Source: Albugo candida
Taxonomy: Eukaryota; Oomycota; Peronosporomycetes; Albuginales; Albuginaceae
DNA: 64,000 nucleotides
Reading direction: 5' to 3'
NCBI GenBank assembly: GCA_905220665.1
Contig: CAJNAR010000153.1
Location: 124,001 to 188,000, forward strand
The translations under genes were made by a program, and so were the position numbers. Positions 43,600 to 56,200 of the stretch are shown in pieces. The notes beneath the pieces were generated by a model, which did not search any database, was not told where the DNA came from, and was given only the letters and a program-made list of their open reading frames with translations. Numbering within the stretch: position 1 is the stretch's first letter; the number at the start of each line of letters is the position of its first letter.

Positions 43600-45127
43600 T
43601 TATTGTATAGGCTTGACAGCTAAAGTCTCAATAGAACAGTTGCTTCCAAGGAGATTGGCGGCATTACATATTGGGCATGCCCCAGCCGTAAATATTGTTC
43701 GGGTAATGACGATAGCTGATATTCCCACACTTGGTCCGGACAAGAAAAGGCGAGAGAAAGTTTGTGTTGAGGTATTCTTCAGCACAGTAATGATATATTG
43801 AGTGTCGTACACGAATGTAAAGTGCGTTGGGTACGATTGAATGAGACTCATAAGTAGTGCAATCAACCCCGTTGTATGTGGTGTTGCCATCGAAGTTCCT
43901 GTCAGCCGAGTGTGCGCGTCATCTGATGTACTGATAGCGGAACGAATGCCAACACCTGGAGCAAGAATAGGTTTCATCAGCTGTTGCTGACTGCAAAGCT
44001 TCTCATCACCAGGTCCTTTTCCACTGGCTCCCCATAATGTTTTGGATCCAACAAATGCACCGACCGTGATTGATTCATGCGCAGAAACTGGAAACTGAAC
44101 AGAGCCACATTGGAATCCATTAGTATTTCCACTAGCAAATACTGCAACCACACCAGCTGGAATCCAAACATCAAGTACATTTCGAAACCATATTTAGTCC
44201 TCGTATGTGATATCATCCCGGCTGATACCAAAGGAATTTGTGACAATGTCGGCACCTAAAGTATAGTCGGGTTCAGTCCCGTCCAGTTTTGTTGGGCATA
44301 TGACCCACTGTGCGGCTATCAAAAAGTCGCTTTTAAGAACAGTACCAAATATATCAAATGCCCTTGCTGTTATCCAGGTTGCGTTTGGAGCGACACCAAT
44401 ACCAAATCGACCAACAGCGGTACCCATTGTGTGTGTACCATGCCCAACAAGATTAGCGGTCTCGGGATCGAGCTTATCTTCAGGTGTACCTTTAGGTGCC
44501 CAAAAAGCATATTCTAGGTCATATTTCTTTCGAAATTTATCGTAATTTTTCTCGAAAGGTATTTTTAAGAGCCTCTTGTGAATATCGGACTCCTGAGTCG
44601 ATGCTGGGCACAGTCAAATGTTGTCCGGTTACACCAAAATTCCATGGTTCAGGAGCGTGGAAAGAACGTATATTACTTCCCACTAAGTTTGTCTTCTGGG
44701 CATCCATTCTGTCGATTACAACAACCAGGTGGATGAAATCCTGCAAGTCTTTGATCGTATTCAACATCCATGACACCTCAAAAATGAAGCAACGATGAAA
44801 GCATTCCATCAAAAATTGGAGAACGATTGACCGCTGGAAAACGCTCACAATAGAGCCATTCACAAAGTCACTAATTGATGGTTTCTCTGAGCTATGAATT
44901 TCGACAATAACAACATTTTGAATCCAAAGTGGCTGAATCTCTACCAGAAGGTCGCTCACGGAATTGATGGGTTTGGCCTTGGCCTTCAGGTAAGAAATGA
45001 TGTGTTTTTGCGAGTCTTTAATCTGCAAAAGATGCCGACACACATATTCCCCTTGGCGACAAGAAGCGATTCCCGGCAGTGCATCTATCGTGTGAGTATC
45101 CGCATGAGGCCATAAGCTTATAATCAA
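43600..45127 (-). pseudogene. Subtilisin-like serine protease (S8), disrupted
   Basis: Going 5' to 3' on the minus strand: a prodomain-like region without an ATG or signal peptide that I can place, then the catalytic Asp block PSIDSGVRYS, the His block VGHGTHTMGTA, the Asn block FASGNTNGF and the Ser block GTSMATPHTTG. All four active-site motifs survive. The frame is broken twice: a one-base shift at an A-run (five bases, plus strand 44546-44550) between the Asp and His blocks, and an in-frame TAA at 44194-44196 just before the Asn block. No GT-AG intron covers either lesion. An oomycete S8 protease, normally secreted, is the likely ancestor. A sequencing or assembly error in the homopolymer could explain the first lesion but hardly both. 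Confidence 0.78.
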
Positions 45128-45247
45128 TGATTCAAAACTGGTCGGGAAAAGCTGATTTCGAATGCTTTGGCCCGGAGAACGTCGCAGAAAAAAATCTCAT
45201 CGCTTAGACTTCTTCGTAGTATCCGATCCAATTGTTTTTATATTATT

Positions 45248-46778
<1,531 letters not shown>

Positions 46779-46890
46779 CACGTAAAATTACAGGCCGAAT
46801 GTTAGCCTCTTTTATCCAATCGATAAAGTAATTTTGCATACCTCTTTATTCTGATTCATAGATGCTGAACAAACTACGGTAACTGCCACG

Positions 46891-49618
46891 ATGGTGGCGC
46901 ATCCAGAAAAATCCTTGGTGACCTCTAAAGATACATATTTGGCATTGATGTGTACCACATTAATAAATATGAGGCTTACCGCTGAGCGTGCGCCGCTGCT
47001 GGGGAAGACCAACCGTTCTCGCGGTCTAGACGTTATTTTGCAAGAACGCAATAAGAAAAACTTGCTTTGTTTACAAGCAAGTTTACTTTTCCTCATTGTT
47101 ATCGATGCAATTTCATTCAGTCTTCTCGCTATCCAAACCTTTGGAAGCTCATTCTGGACTTTTCAGTGGCTAGGAGCAGATCATAAGTCAAAAACATTTC
47201 GCTTTTGGGCACTGCCGTTTTATGGATTATCTGTCAAGACGCTGCTACTTCTCACTGTTACACTTAGCGCAATAATGTTTCCCTTCAAATCGCAGTCCAT
47301 TTATTCCACTTCTTCAATGTGGCACACTTTCAAGCAACTTTGCCTGCTGTCTTTGCTGTTACTTGTCTATCTATGGAGCCTGATTTCAATAATTCTACTG
47401 GCTGTGGACGCATTTCAATTGGATGCATTATTTGTGAGTGTAAATGTACATGATCGCTGGATTTTGGCTCATGTAAAAACTGCCAACTCGCTCGCCCTTG
47501 TGTTTACCGTTATGGAGCTTGTGAATTTCTACCATCTTCCCAGTACATCACTTCTTACATTTTTCAGAAAAAGGTCTATGGGGGAGCTGCCAATGCAATG
47601 TTTAGAGGGTACAAGTGGCGATAATGTAATTGAAGGCGTTCCTTTTTCGAAGATGATGTGCATCTTACGTCCTTACTTTTGGCCCAATGGCACAGCAAAT
47701 CGAGCTCGAGCCTTTAGTACCTACCTATTCCTGTTTCTTTCCAAACTTCTCAATCTGTTATCTCCATTATACATGGCCAAAGCCACAAACGCTATAATCA
47801 AGCAAGACGCAAAAACAGCGCTTTTCGCTTTAGCGATATTTAGTGGCATGACGCTGGGCTCAAAATTGCTCAAAGAATTACAGTCGCTGATTTATCTCAA
47901 AGTGAAACAGACGGCTTACATCGAACTGGCGACATACACTTACGCGCATCTACACGCGCTGTCGTACGATTGGCATGTTCACAAAAAACTGGGTGATGTA
48001 CTACGCTCGATGGATCGAGGAGTGGAATCCGCCAATTCGGTGGTATCGTATCTCTTCCTCTCATTGTTTCCCACACTTGGTGAATCTATAGTGGTGCTGG
48101 TAATCTTTGCAGCTCATTTCCAACTGGCAAGTCTTTCTTTCATTGCATTCATGAGCCTCGTATTATATGCATATCTGACCGTCACGATCACTTTATGGCG
48201 AAAAAAGTTCAGAGAAGCAAGTAACAAACACGACAATGAGTACCACGATAAAGCCACCGATGCTTTGATAAATTACGAAACAATCAAATATTTTACAAAT
48301 GAAAAGTATGAAGTTGACTCGTATACAGAAGTTATACGCAAGTTTCAGACGCAATCTGTTACTGTACAAGCATCGTTAAGCCTGCTGAATTCCTCACAAG
48401 CGTTTGTTTTCCAAATGACTATCTTCGGATCGTTGGCCATTGCTGCACCATATGTTATCCGTCACGAGCAAAATCAAAGCCAAGGATTCGAAGATGCAAT
48501 CAAAATCAATGTTGGTGACTTTGTGGCCATTTCGGTGTACCTTAACAACTTATTCCAACCGCTGGCATTCCTGGGAACCATCTATAATATGATCATCCGT
48601 GCTATTGTGGATATGCAAAAGCTTAGCGAGCTATTATCCATCGAGCCGGATGTGATGGATCATCCTCATGCTGTCGACTTGTCAGTCAACGAGCATACAA
48701 GAACGCATGGAATTCCAGTGAGTTTCCGGAATGTGTCGTTCAAATATCCACGATCTACTACAGCTGACAAAGCTGATGAAGATCTGGCTATAGGAAGAGG
48801 TGTACGAGACCTCACTTTTTCCATTCCGGCTGGAACAACCACAGCTTTGGTCGGGGAAACAGGCTCTGGAAAATCCACAATCGGCAGACTACTGTTTCGC
48901 TTTTACGAATGCGATAGAGGTGAAATTTTGGTCAACAAGTATAATATTCGCAATGTGACACAGCATTCTCTTCGACACATCATCGGTATGGTTCCTCAAG
49001 ACACAACATTGTTTAATGGTACGATCTATGACAACATCAAGTACGGCAATTTGGAAGCCACATTTGAGCAAGTGGAAAATGCAGCTAGACATGCGAAAAT
49101 ATACGATTTCATCATGAAACTTCCAGACGCTTGGAACTCACGAGTTGGTGAACGAGGTTTGAAGCTATCTGGTGGTGAGAAGCAGCGCATTGCTATCGCT
49201 CGAGTCCTTTTGAAAGATCCTCCATTCGTCATCCTTGATGAAGCAACGTCTGCATTGGATACACTGACTGAACAGGAGATACAAATGGCACTTCGTCGGC
49301 TGCAACGAAATCGGACAATGCTGATTATTGCGCATCGTCTGTCAACGGTATGATACATTTTTCGATAGATTGTTACAATGCCTTACGGTGTTTCATGATT
49401 AGATTTCTCATGCGAACGAGATTCTAGTACTTCATGAAGGTGAGATAGTTGAGCGTGGCTCGCATGAAGAGCTTGTTGGAAGACAGAATAGTGTTTACAC
49501 ACGAATGTGGCACGCTCAGCTTCTTCGAAATGAAGCGCTATTCAGTAGTGTTGAATCTCAGATTATAGAAGACAGTGAGGAGCATGAAGTCATTGATCCG
49601 TTTAATGTATCACTATGA
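46891..49618 (+). CDS. ABC half-transporter, ABCB6/HMT1-like
   Basis: Two exons, 46891-49347 and 49403-49618 (55 nt intron, phase 0), give 890 residues. About five hydrophobic segments (residues ~55-230) form an extra N-terminal domain, followed by a six-helix ABC core (FSTYLFLFLSKLLNLLSPLYMAKA onwards; TDALINYETIKYFTNEKYE is diagnostic for the ABCB6/7 group). The nucleotide-binding domain has Walker A GETGSGKST, signature LSGGEKQR, Walker B VILDEATSALD and the H-loop IIAHRLST at the exon junction. The extra N-terminal helices favour ABCB6/HMT1 (porphyrin or phytochelatin-type, vacuole or endosome) over mitochondrial ABCB7. The first ATG is used; an in-frame ATG about 20 codons later is an alternative. 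It is divergent from the broken DUS2-like gene with a 112 bp gap. Confidence 0.9.
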
Positions 49619-50471
49619 AAATATTCAATTTAATTTACACCAACTTCTATAGTGCTATTTACGATATAAAAATTTACGCTTTTACCTGAAGACTCCCGTA
49701 TAAAAACTGACATTCCGTCAAATCTCCTTATTTCTTGTGTCCTTTTCGAGTGCTGACCGCTTGATACTGACCGTAATATCGACTATCATGCAAATGATTA
49801 CCGTAGACTTGGATTATCAGAAGCTTACAACCTCTGACGCAGGGCTGGCAGCTATGATGAGAGCTGCCATGTGTCGGTGCACCCTGACGTATGTATCAAG
49901 CTTTTTATGCATGTAAATTTGCGAAGTTAGCTGACATGACTCCAATGTCAGCAGCGTTTCGAGTCAAGTACGAAGCTTTCTGTAATGAGAGAAAGCTACA
50001 AATTTGCCTATTTTCCTTTTTTTCTTCGTGCACCTCCACAAGTGAAATGTGTGACGGGCTCGTAAAAACGGTTCAATATAAATGTCCAATGTTTGATATT
50101 GATCGCAATGAAGATTAAATTGGCAATCAAAGGACCGAGTTTGAGACTTCGAATGATGATGATCGAAAAGAACTGTGGTTGCTGTAATGAGAGCTACCAC
50201 ACTTCATCAAGGATCATAGGGAATTAGCACATCCGTTGATCGCTGCTTTTGGTCGAGTGATTGTGTTGCGATGGGAGAAGATTTTGACTCAATCGATATA
50301 GCTAAGATGCATAGACGTATTAAATGCTGTAAGAGCGTAAGGAGACATTTTCCGTGCAAGCATGAAGGTATCATGCATCTCGCATCAGCTGGCTATTAGA
50401 TAGCACTGTAATGAGAGAGAAGCTACAAAATGCCAATTATGCATCGACTCTGTTTCTCGCCAATTAAAAAA
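49619..50471. other. Intergenic with three copies of a short repeat
   Basis: About 850 bp without a convincing gene. The 11-mer tgtaatgagag occurs at 49981, 50183 and 50407. The first and third copies continue alike (about 28 bp: ...aagctacaaa), some 425 bp apart on the same strand. Confidence 0.5.
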
Positions 50472-51569
50472 TCATTCCCATTGTATGGATCGACCGTAAG
50501 CTGCAAATGCATGAAATGCTGTCCGTTCGTCGCTGTGAAACACGACCAGACATTCTTCGGCGACCGCAATCATATCTGTGTGAAAGATAACTTTTTCATT
50601 ATAGATAAAATATGCTTGCAGTATACTGCAAATAGCAACTCGTTCTTCTTCGCTCATCCAGCTACTTGATTCTGTGACAGCTTTTTCCATCGTTTGGTAC
50701 CGTGGGCACTCGCCACAGTGACAAATGTAATCTTGTAAACGGACTTGAACATCAAGAATCGATTTTGCGCATAATTTCAAGCATTCTTCACTATCAATTG
50801 TACTACATATTGTGACCGAACGACACGGTTTTTGCTCATTTGGCTTGAAATCGTTTTCTGCGTCTTGAAGACACCACCAGGAATTTTTGAGTTTATCAGA
50901 CCAGTAAGAACTATCCTCACTCTCAGTGTCAGATAATGGATCTTCTGCACCTTTCCCACACAAAATTGTGTCAATCACTTCACCAGAGGCTGTAGACGGG
51001 AGATCCAACATTTCGTGTGAGCTTTCGATGATCGACTCTACCAAATCATAAGATTGCTTAGAAACATCAACCACATTTTTTAGGCTAATGTCCAAAGTTT
51101 CAGATGATTTATTCGTTTTGTTTTGCTTCTTGTTTCGCCCAAAAATCTTATCGCACCACCTGCGCGGCTTCTGATGTGCCTTCTTGCTCTTCTTAGGTTC
51201 CATCGACTTTATCTCGTTCTCTCTTTGCTTAACGAATGAGCTTTTTTTAACTGTTTCCTTTTCAATTCTCTGAACATAAGAATGAACTATCACTGGGTCC
51301 CACGATAAACGATTGAGTTGATCATTGAATGTGAGCTGCTTGGAAGCTTCGTTTGAGTGATCAGATGACGCTAGACGTGACAAATTTGTTAATGTTGAGA
51401 CTTTTAATGGTACGATGGAAACAACAGACGGATTTGTAGGACTGTTGCAAGTCTCTTTGAGATGCATAGAGACGGAAATATAATCGAAACTTGCATCGCT
51501 CATATCTTCGAATTCGACGATATTCTGGTCGTTTCCAAAGCAGGATCCAACAAGCAATTTATTACCCAT
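50472..51569 (-). CDS. Unknown protein, possible truncated TBC-like end
   Basis: A 365-residue single-exon frame from ATG (MGNKLLVGSCFG) to TGA. The N-terminal two thirds are polar and Ser-rich, with a basic patch (KKSKKAHQKPRRWCDKIFGR and NKKQNKTNK) that could be a nuclear signal, then an acidic stretch (DPLSDTESEDSSYWSD). The last ~60 residues (ICSILQAYFIYNEKVIFH then AEECLVVFH and ERTAFHAFAAYG) weakly resemble the middle of a RabGAP/TBC domain, but the Arg and Gln fingers are not present and the frame stops soon after. It may be a truncated or degenerate TBC protein or an unrelated lineage-specific gene. It ends in a repeat-rich, gene-poor region, and copy B of the inverted-repeat element lies 180 bp beyond its 5' end. 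Confidence 0.55.
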   Translation of the reverse strand: MGNKLLVGSCFGNDQNIVEFEDMSDASFDYISVSMHLKETCNSPTNPSVVSIVPLKVSTLTNLSRLASSDHSNEASKQLTFNDQLNRLSWDPVIVHSYVQRIEKETVKKSSFVKQRENEIKSMEPKKSKKAHQKPRRWCDKIFGRNKKQNKTNKSSETLDISLKNVVDVSKQSYDLVESIIESSHEMLDLPSTASGEVIDTILCGKGAEDPLSDTESEDSSYWSDKLKNSWWCLQDAENDFKPNEQKPCRSVTICSTIDSEECLKLCAKSILDVQVRLQDYICHCGECPRYQTMEKAVTESSSWMSEEERVAICSILQAYFIYNEKVIFHTDMIAVAEECLVVFHSDERTAFHAFAAYGRSIQWE

Positions 51570-51751
51570 AATATCAAAATTTTCAATTTAGCTGTTGAAG
51601 GGGAATTGAGAAGTGAGGTGCTTCATCGCATCGCTTTGTTTCGCCGACGGTGAGCATTTGCCGCCGATTCCAGTTTCCGCAATTGCTACCATCTTATTGG
51701 GCAAAATAGCCAAGTTGGTTGAAATTTTTTTTCAGGTATTGGCCATTAGTG

Positions 51752-51822
51752 AAGGGAGCCTTTAGTATTCACTCACCCTCTTGATAGTATTCACTCATCC
51801 CCCTAATTCATTGGCCAAAATT
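51752..51822 (+). repeat. Left terminal inverted repeat of copy B
   Basis: Starts aagggagcctttagtattca. It contains two internal copies of tattcactca (51764 onward and about 21 bp later), so the terminus has a short tandem substructure in addition to pairing with the other end. Confidence 0.8.
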
Positions 51823-52267
51823 CAGCCAAATTGACTTCAAACCGAAATCAGTATTCGCTTACTTGTAACAACCCGTGTCCAATTACTGTTCACACGGAAC
51901 CTTTCTCCACTTCAGTCTTCACTACTCCCACTCAACTTACTACCATTCAATTCACCCAAAAGGAAGAAATTCAGATTCTCAGCTTTCTAGATCAATCAGC
52001 CAAATCTCTTATATCGCGAATACTTACCGAGAGAAGCTAGGATTGTTATTTTTTAATTTTAAAATTAGCCTTTTCATAATTTTCAAAAAGCTGTGTTTTA
52101 CGTCCTAAATAAAAGCTACTTTTGGTAGTATACATATCAGAGCAGATTTTAGGGCGAATGTGCTGAGTGTGTAAGGTTAGTAAGTTGAGTTCGATTTATA
52201 GTCGATTTGTGCCGAGGTGTAGTTGAAAGTGAGTCACTGCGCGTGATTGATGAGTTTTGATTATTGA

Positions 52268-52339
52268 TGAATTTTAGCCAATGAAGTGGGGGGTGAGTGA
52301 ATGCTATCACGAGGATGAGTGAATACTAAAGGCTCCCTT
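52268..52339 (-). repeat. Right terminal inverted repeat of copy B
   Basis: The reverse complement starts aagggagcctttagtattca, identical to the left end over the first 24 bp. Further in it reads tgatagcattcactcacccc against tgatagtattcactcatccc on the left. Confidence 0.8.
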
Positions 52340-54781
52340 ATAATCTATGCAGTATACGGTGCATGTATGGTTCGCAATGCTAAATTGTACATGCACAACT
52401 TCTCGGTATTGTTTGGGCACCGATCCGATGGAGAAATGAGTGCAAAGACTAATAGCGTCAAGAAAACCAATGGTGGATGCAAGTCGGATAGCCTTCCGGG
52501 TGGAAGCGCAATAAAAAATTCTCCGTGAATACTTGTAAAAGCGTAAACATATCGACAATGAAAGCAGTTGGTGTCAGGTGATGTTCAGCCAAACAGCTCG
52601 TAATTTACAGCAATGATTCCTGTATGACTTGGACAGCCCATTGAGTACTGCAACATCCTGGAGCTTATCAGGAATAGGTAAAACGTCAGATGTACTACCC
52701 TTCTACCATTCCCTGAAAAATTTCTGCGCACTCTTGTGCTAGCAACCGAAATGGGTCAGGGTCAAATGATTTGTCCAATTAGACTTCATATGTAGGACCT
52801 GGCTGATGCAATAGCCTGAATGGGGACACTGCACTTGGTCCTTTTGTACTCTTCACTGAAATTGCCTGAAAGCTTTCGCTTTACATTTTCGCCATGTGCT
52901 GATACATCGCTTCGGCGTACAGAACAAAGCTTCAGTAATTGCATTCATTAACCTCACACTAAGCAGCATGCTTTACTCTGGTTTTTCTATCCACACGGCA
53001 AGATGCCCCCGATCTTCAGTGCGGCGCTGAGCTGTCAACTTCTGCACCGAAAACGACGCGATTGGAGTGCATATATTAGATATTTTACGACACAGTTGGA
53101 AGTTCTTGTCATATATTTATCGATAGAATGGTTCGGCAGAATGCATCGTTCTGTATGGAATCCAGTAAAACGGAGTGATTGAGGACACCATCCGAGACGC
53201 TTGCGTGGGCGATTCTAAGAACGAGTACCGACTGTTTCGATCCATATTGAAGCTCTTGCGAATTCATGATGGTTAATCATGCATGGAGCGGTGATAGATG
53301 ATGTTTCAATAGCAATACAAACGCAATCAAGAAATACTTGATTCTGTTTTTTTAGTAGTGTATTGGTCGTATTGGCACATATCATGCGTCACAAATCAAA
53401 CCTTGTGCGTGAATGCCATTCTTTGCTTCTTCCAAGTAATAGGTTCCGGTCCAGTACAAGTTCTGTCTCTGTGTGCATATCAGAATTTTTAGCCATCATA
53501 TAATGAAACAATGATTTTCGGGAATCAAAAAAGAAATCATCTCTGTATATTTCGCCTCATCGAGTATCCAAACCTTTTTACTATGTTGAAACACCACGAG
53601 AATCTCAAAAGTGTAGCAGTCCACGACCTACTTTTGCTGCTGCTAGCACCGTCGAAGAGGCACTTGGTGGTATATGTTCCGAGTCAATCCAATTCGACTC
53701 TTCCATAAAATGATCATAAGTTTCAAAGCCGAAATATCTTTGTGTACAATAATTCCGATCCATTTTCCTTCATGCCCGTCCAACGAGATTAGCCGAACAT
53801 CCCTTCTGTATAGCACAAAAAGTGCAGTATTTCGAATCAACAAACTTACTTGGTATTATGCGAGAATTTTTCAGTCTGATTATCCGCGAAGTGAACCAAT
53901 GTCTCTATCCGACCTGAAAGATCTGTTTTCTTATTGCAGCAAGTTTAGCCACAATCTTGTTTGTCACAGAGATGTTTCATATCGATATCAGCGTGAACCA
54001 GATTCAGATACGGCAAATAAGTTTGTCAGTGTCATTCTTTTGTAGCCTTTGAAAGTGACTTTATCTTCGTATAAGCTCCTTCCAGTATTTCTTTCCATCA
54101 AGCTGAGATCTCTTCATCCAAAGACCATTTGAATATTAGTGCTTTATTAAACGGAACGAGGCTGCTCAAACTAGCAAATATTGAATGGTTTTATTACATG
54201 TATCGTGAGAAGATTTATATTAGTCGATGATGAAAAAATCTGTTACAATTATACCACTCATTTTTGCATGTTGCGACTCCAATCCGGCTTGTATACTTTA
54301 TCACCTCATTCGTTGGTCTCAAAGACACTAGTGTCCCGATGGAGCACTTCGAATCAACCGTATCCATCTTCCATGAGTACGTGTACACATCTTCGTATGC
54401 ATACCGACTGAATGCGAGCGCTATTCTCACTTTGTATCCTGGCCGAGCTGGACTTATTCCATACTCATTAATTACCTCCTGTGAGACATTCTGAGAAGAA
54501 AAAGCAACACTTTTACAAAGCCGACACTAATCCTAGATGGCACATACAAGTGCTAATACCAATAGCTTGTCATTTTCTACATAGATTGCTCGACATTTTA
54601 TAGTGTGCGGAATACCCGTTCGGAATTCGATCATGTAGCTATTTACACAATCCAGCTCTCGCAAAGATGTTTACTGTAAATATAGGGGCATAATTTTGAT
54701 TATTTCTGTATAGGTTTAGTGGGGTCTTTATCTCAAATCGTCAGTATTTAGCGATAACTGCCTTCTCCCGGTTTGAATAGA
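52340..54781. other. Gene-poor stretch with short decayed-looking frames
   Basis: About 2.4 kb. Several plus-strand frames of 60-120 codons lie end to end in changing frames between 53511 and 54494 (for example 53674-54045, with SDYPRSEPMSLSDLKDLF). I could not join them by splice sites or recognise a family. This may be a degraded gene or chance. Nothing else was seen. Confidence 0.35.
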
Positions 54782-55954
54782 ATGAGTCAGATGGGAAAAG
54801 ATGGGAAAGATGGCTTGCACCGCTGTGCTGTCGCATTGTGTTCGGATCCAGCAGTAGCGCATGGAGTTTGCCTGGTTCATTTTGAGCAAAATGCTGCCCC
54901 GTTTGCATTACCAATGAGTAGAAATGATGTGCATATACACAGCGGTGCGTATAGATCACAAGGAGGAACACTAGGTCAAGATTATCACATGAAATCGCAA
55001 GGATTGATACATGCAAGAAACTTCCCATCTGGAAGAAAGCAAGGAGTATCTGATGCCCCTGAAGGATCACTCAATGCGCGTTATTTCGGCTCGATCGATC
55101 CGATCATGGCTGGTGGTACCCTAATGGGCACAATGAATCGTGAATCCATCCAAGCGCGTTTTGGAGCTCATAACTACCCCAATACATCATACTCTGTCGA
55201 GAATACACGGGATTGTGCTCGGCAATTGAGCTTGAGCCATTCCCTCAGCTCGCATCATTCTGGATCAGACACTTCTATGGATGCTGACAAGGAAACAAAT
55301 TTAAGAAGAGAACGAAATCGAATTGCAGCCAGAAAGTCACGACAACGAAAATTGGATCGTATTTCTAATCTTGAGGATGAGAAACGGCGTCTCGAACAAA
55401 GACGAGATATGCTCCTGCAGGAAATCAAGTCATTGGAAAGTAAGGACTGTTCAAATCTGGCAAGCTTGAGCACGCATATGTCCGATCACGATAACGATCG
55501 ACTACAAGCAAGACGTCTGGAAATCATTCAAGAAATTGGACGAGCGTACAACAGCGGCGATATTTTATCGGTGGTCAAATATTTTCGCGATGACTCGATC
55601 ATTTGTGGCTCTCAGAATTCTTCGGCTCATCTATGCGGTAAAGATGCGCTGGTACTGGACTACCTGTGTACCTATCGACTATTCAGTGATTTCAACGTCG
55701 GTCATACAAGCGTCGATTTCGGGGGGCCACGAAGTCAGCATGTACGCGTGCACTGGATATTCACTGGAAGACTACGTGATTATGCTTGCACCTTTAATAA
55801 GGAATTCAAACAACTCATTGAAAACGTCAAAGGGAAATACGTCAAAATTGAAGGCGTAAGCAGCTACTCGTTCAGTAACGACAAAATCATTTATATCCAC
55901 CGTAGCGTGGACCAAGCCAAATTTCTATCCGAGTTAGTAGATTCCGTCACGTAG
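54782..55954 (+). CDS. bZIP transcription factor with N-terminal zinc motif
   Basis: 390 residues, intronless, from the first in-frame ATG. Residues ~14-35 form one CHC module (CAVALCSDPAVAHGVCLVHF: CxxxxC...GxCxxH) of the same type as the six repeats in the gene at 1.2-3.2 kb. A Ser/His-rich linker follows. The bZIP at ~175-225 has a canonical basic region (NRIAARKSRQRK, with the DNA-contacting Asn and Arg) and a short leucine-zipper-like helix (ISNLEDEKRRLEQRRDMLLQ). The C-terminal ~130 residues (QEIGRAYNSGDILSVVKYF, VHWIFTGRLRDYAC) look like an alpha/beta NTF2/SnoaL-type domain. It acts presumably as a nuclear DNA-binding dimer; the last domain might bind a small ligand or dimerise. Many oomycete bZIPs carry Cys in place of the Asn; this one does not. 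Confidence 0.85.
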   Translation: MSQMGKDGKDGLHRCAVALCSDPAVAHGVCLVHFEQNAAPFALPMSRNDVHIHSGAYRSQGGTLGQDYHMKSQGLIHARNFPSGRKQGVSDAPEGSLNARYFGSIDPIMAGGTLMGTMNRESIQARFGAHNYPNTSYSVENTRDCARQLSLSHSLSSHHSGSDTSMDADKETNLRRERNRIAARKSRQRKLDRISNLEDEKRRLEQRRDMLLQEIKSLESKDCSNLASLSTHMSDHDNDRLQARRLEIIQEIGRAYNSGDILSVVKYFRDDSIICGSQNSSAHLCGKDALVLDYLCTYRLFSDFNVGHTSVDFGGPRSQHVRVHWIFTGRLRDYACTFNKEFKQLIENVKGKYVKIEGVSSYSFSNDKIIYIHRSVDQAKFLSELVDSVT

Positions 55955-56200
55955 TCGGGCATTCTATAGGCAACATAGTCAACACGCAGCAGGCATTAGT
56001 GACCTCGCGTACATTCGATATTTTTAGCTGCTCATGTTCACTAGTACACGTGCACGTAAGACGTAATGAAGTCTTCCTTCTCTAGTCACTCAACTAAAAG
56101 CATACGCTCTGAAAATGCAAAATCTTCGGAAAAGAACAAGTCTATGTGTATTGAAAATAATGAGCTAATAAATGGGATAAATAATGTCAAGCGCAGGTCG

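Larger units (their letters stand above)
51752..52339. mobile_element. MITE-like inverted-repeat element, copy B (588 bp)
   Basis: Both ends begin aagggagcctttagtattcactca when read inward, and the inverted match continues for about 70 bp with roughly eight mismatches and one gap, up to cattgg(c/t)aaaattca. The interior has no long coding frame. It aligns with copy A at 41.2 kb over both ends and over the part from cgtcctaaat (52101) to the right end. It also has a ~200 bp pyrimidine-rich internal block that copy A lacks. Nothing encodes a transposase, so it would have moved with a partner. The flanks (left ...ccattagtg, right ataatctatg) show no clear target duplication, so the superfamily is left open. 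Confidence 0.82.

Noticed and set aside
46812..47096. Minus-strand frame over the ABC transporter start
   Set aside because: Antisense of the transporter N-terminus; lies in the divergent promoter and first codons.
53674..54045. Plus-strand frame of 123 codons in the gene-poor region
   Set aside because: No family, no joinable exons around it and frames change in the neighbouring pieces. Kept only as part of the described gene-poor stretch.
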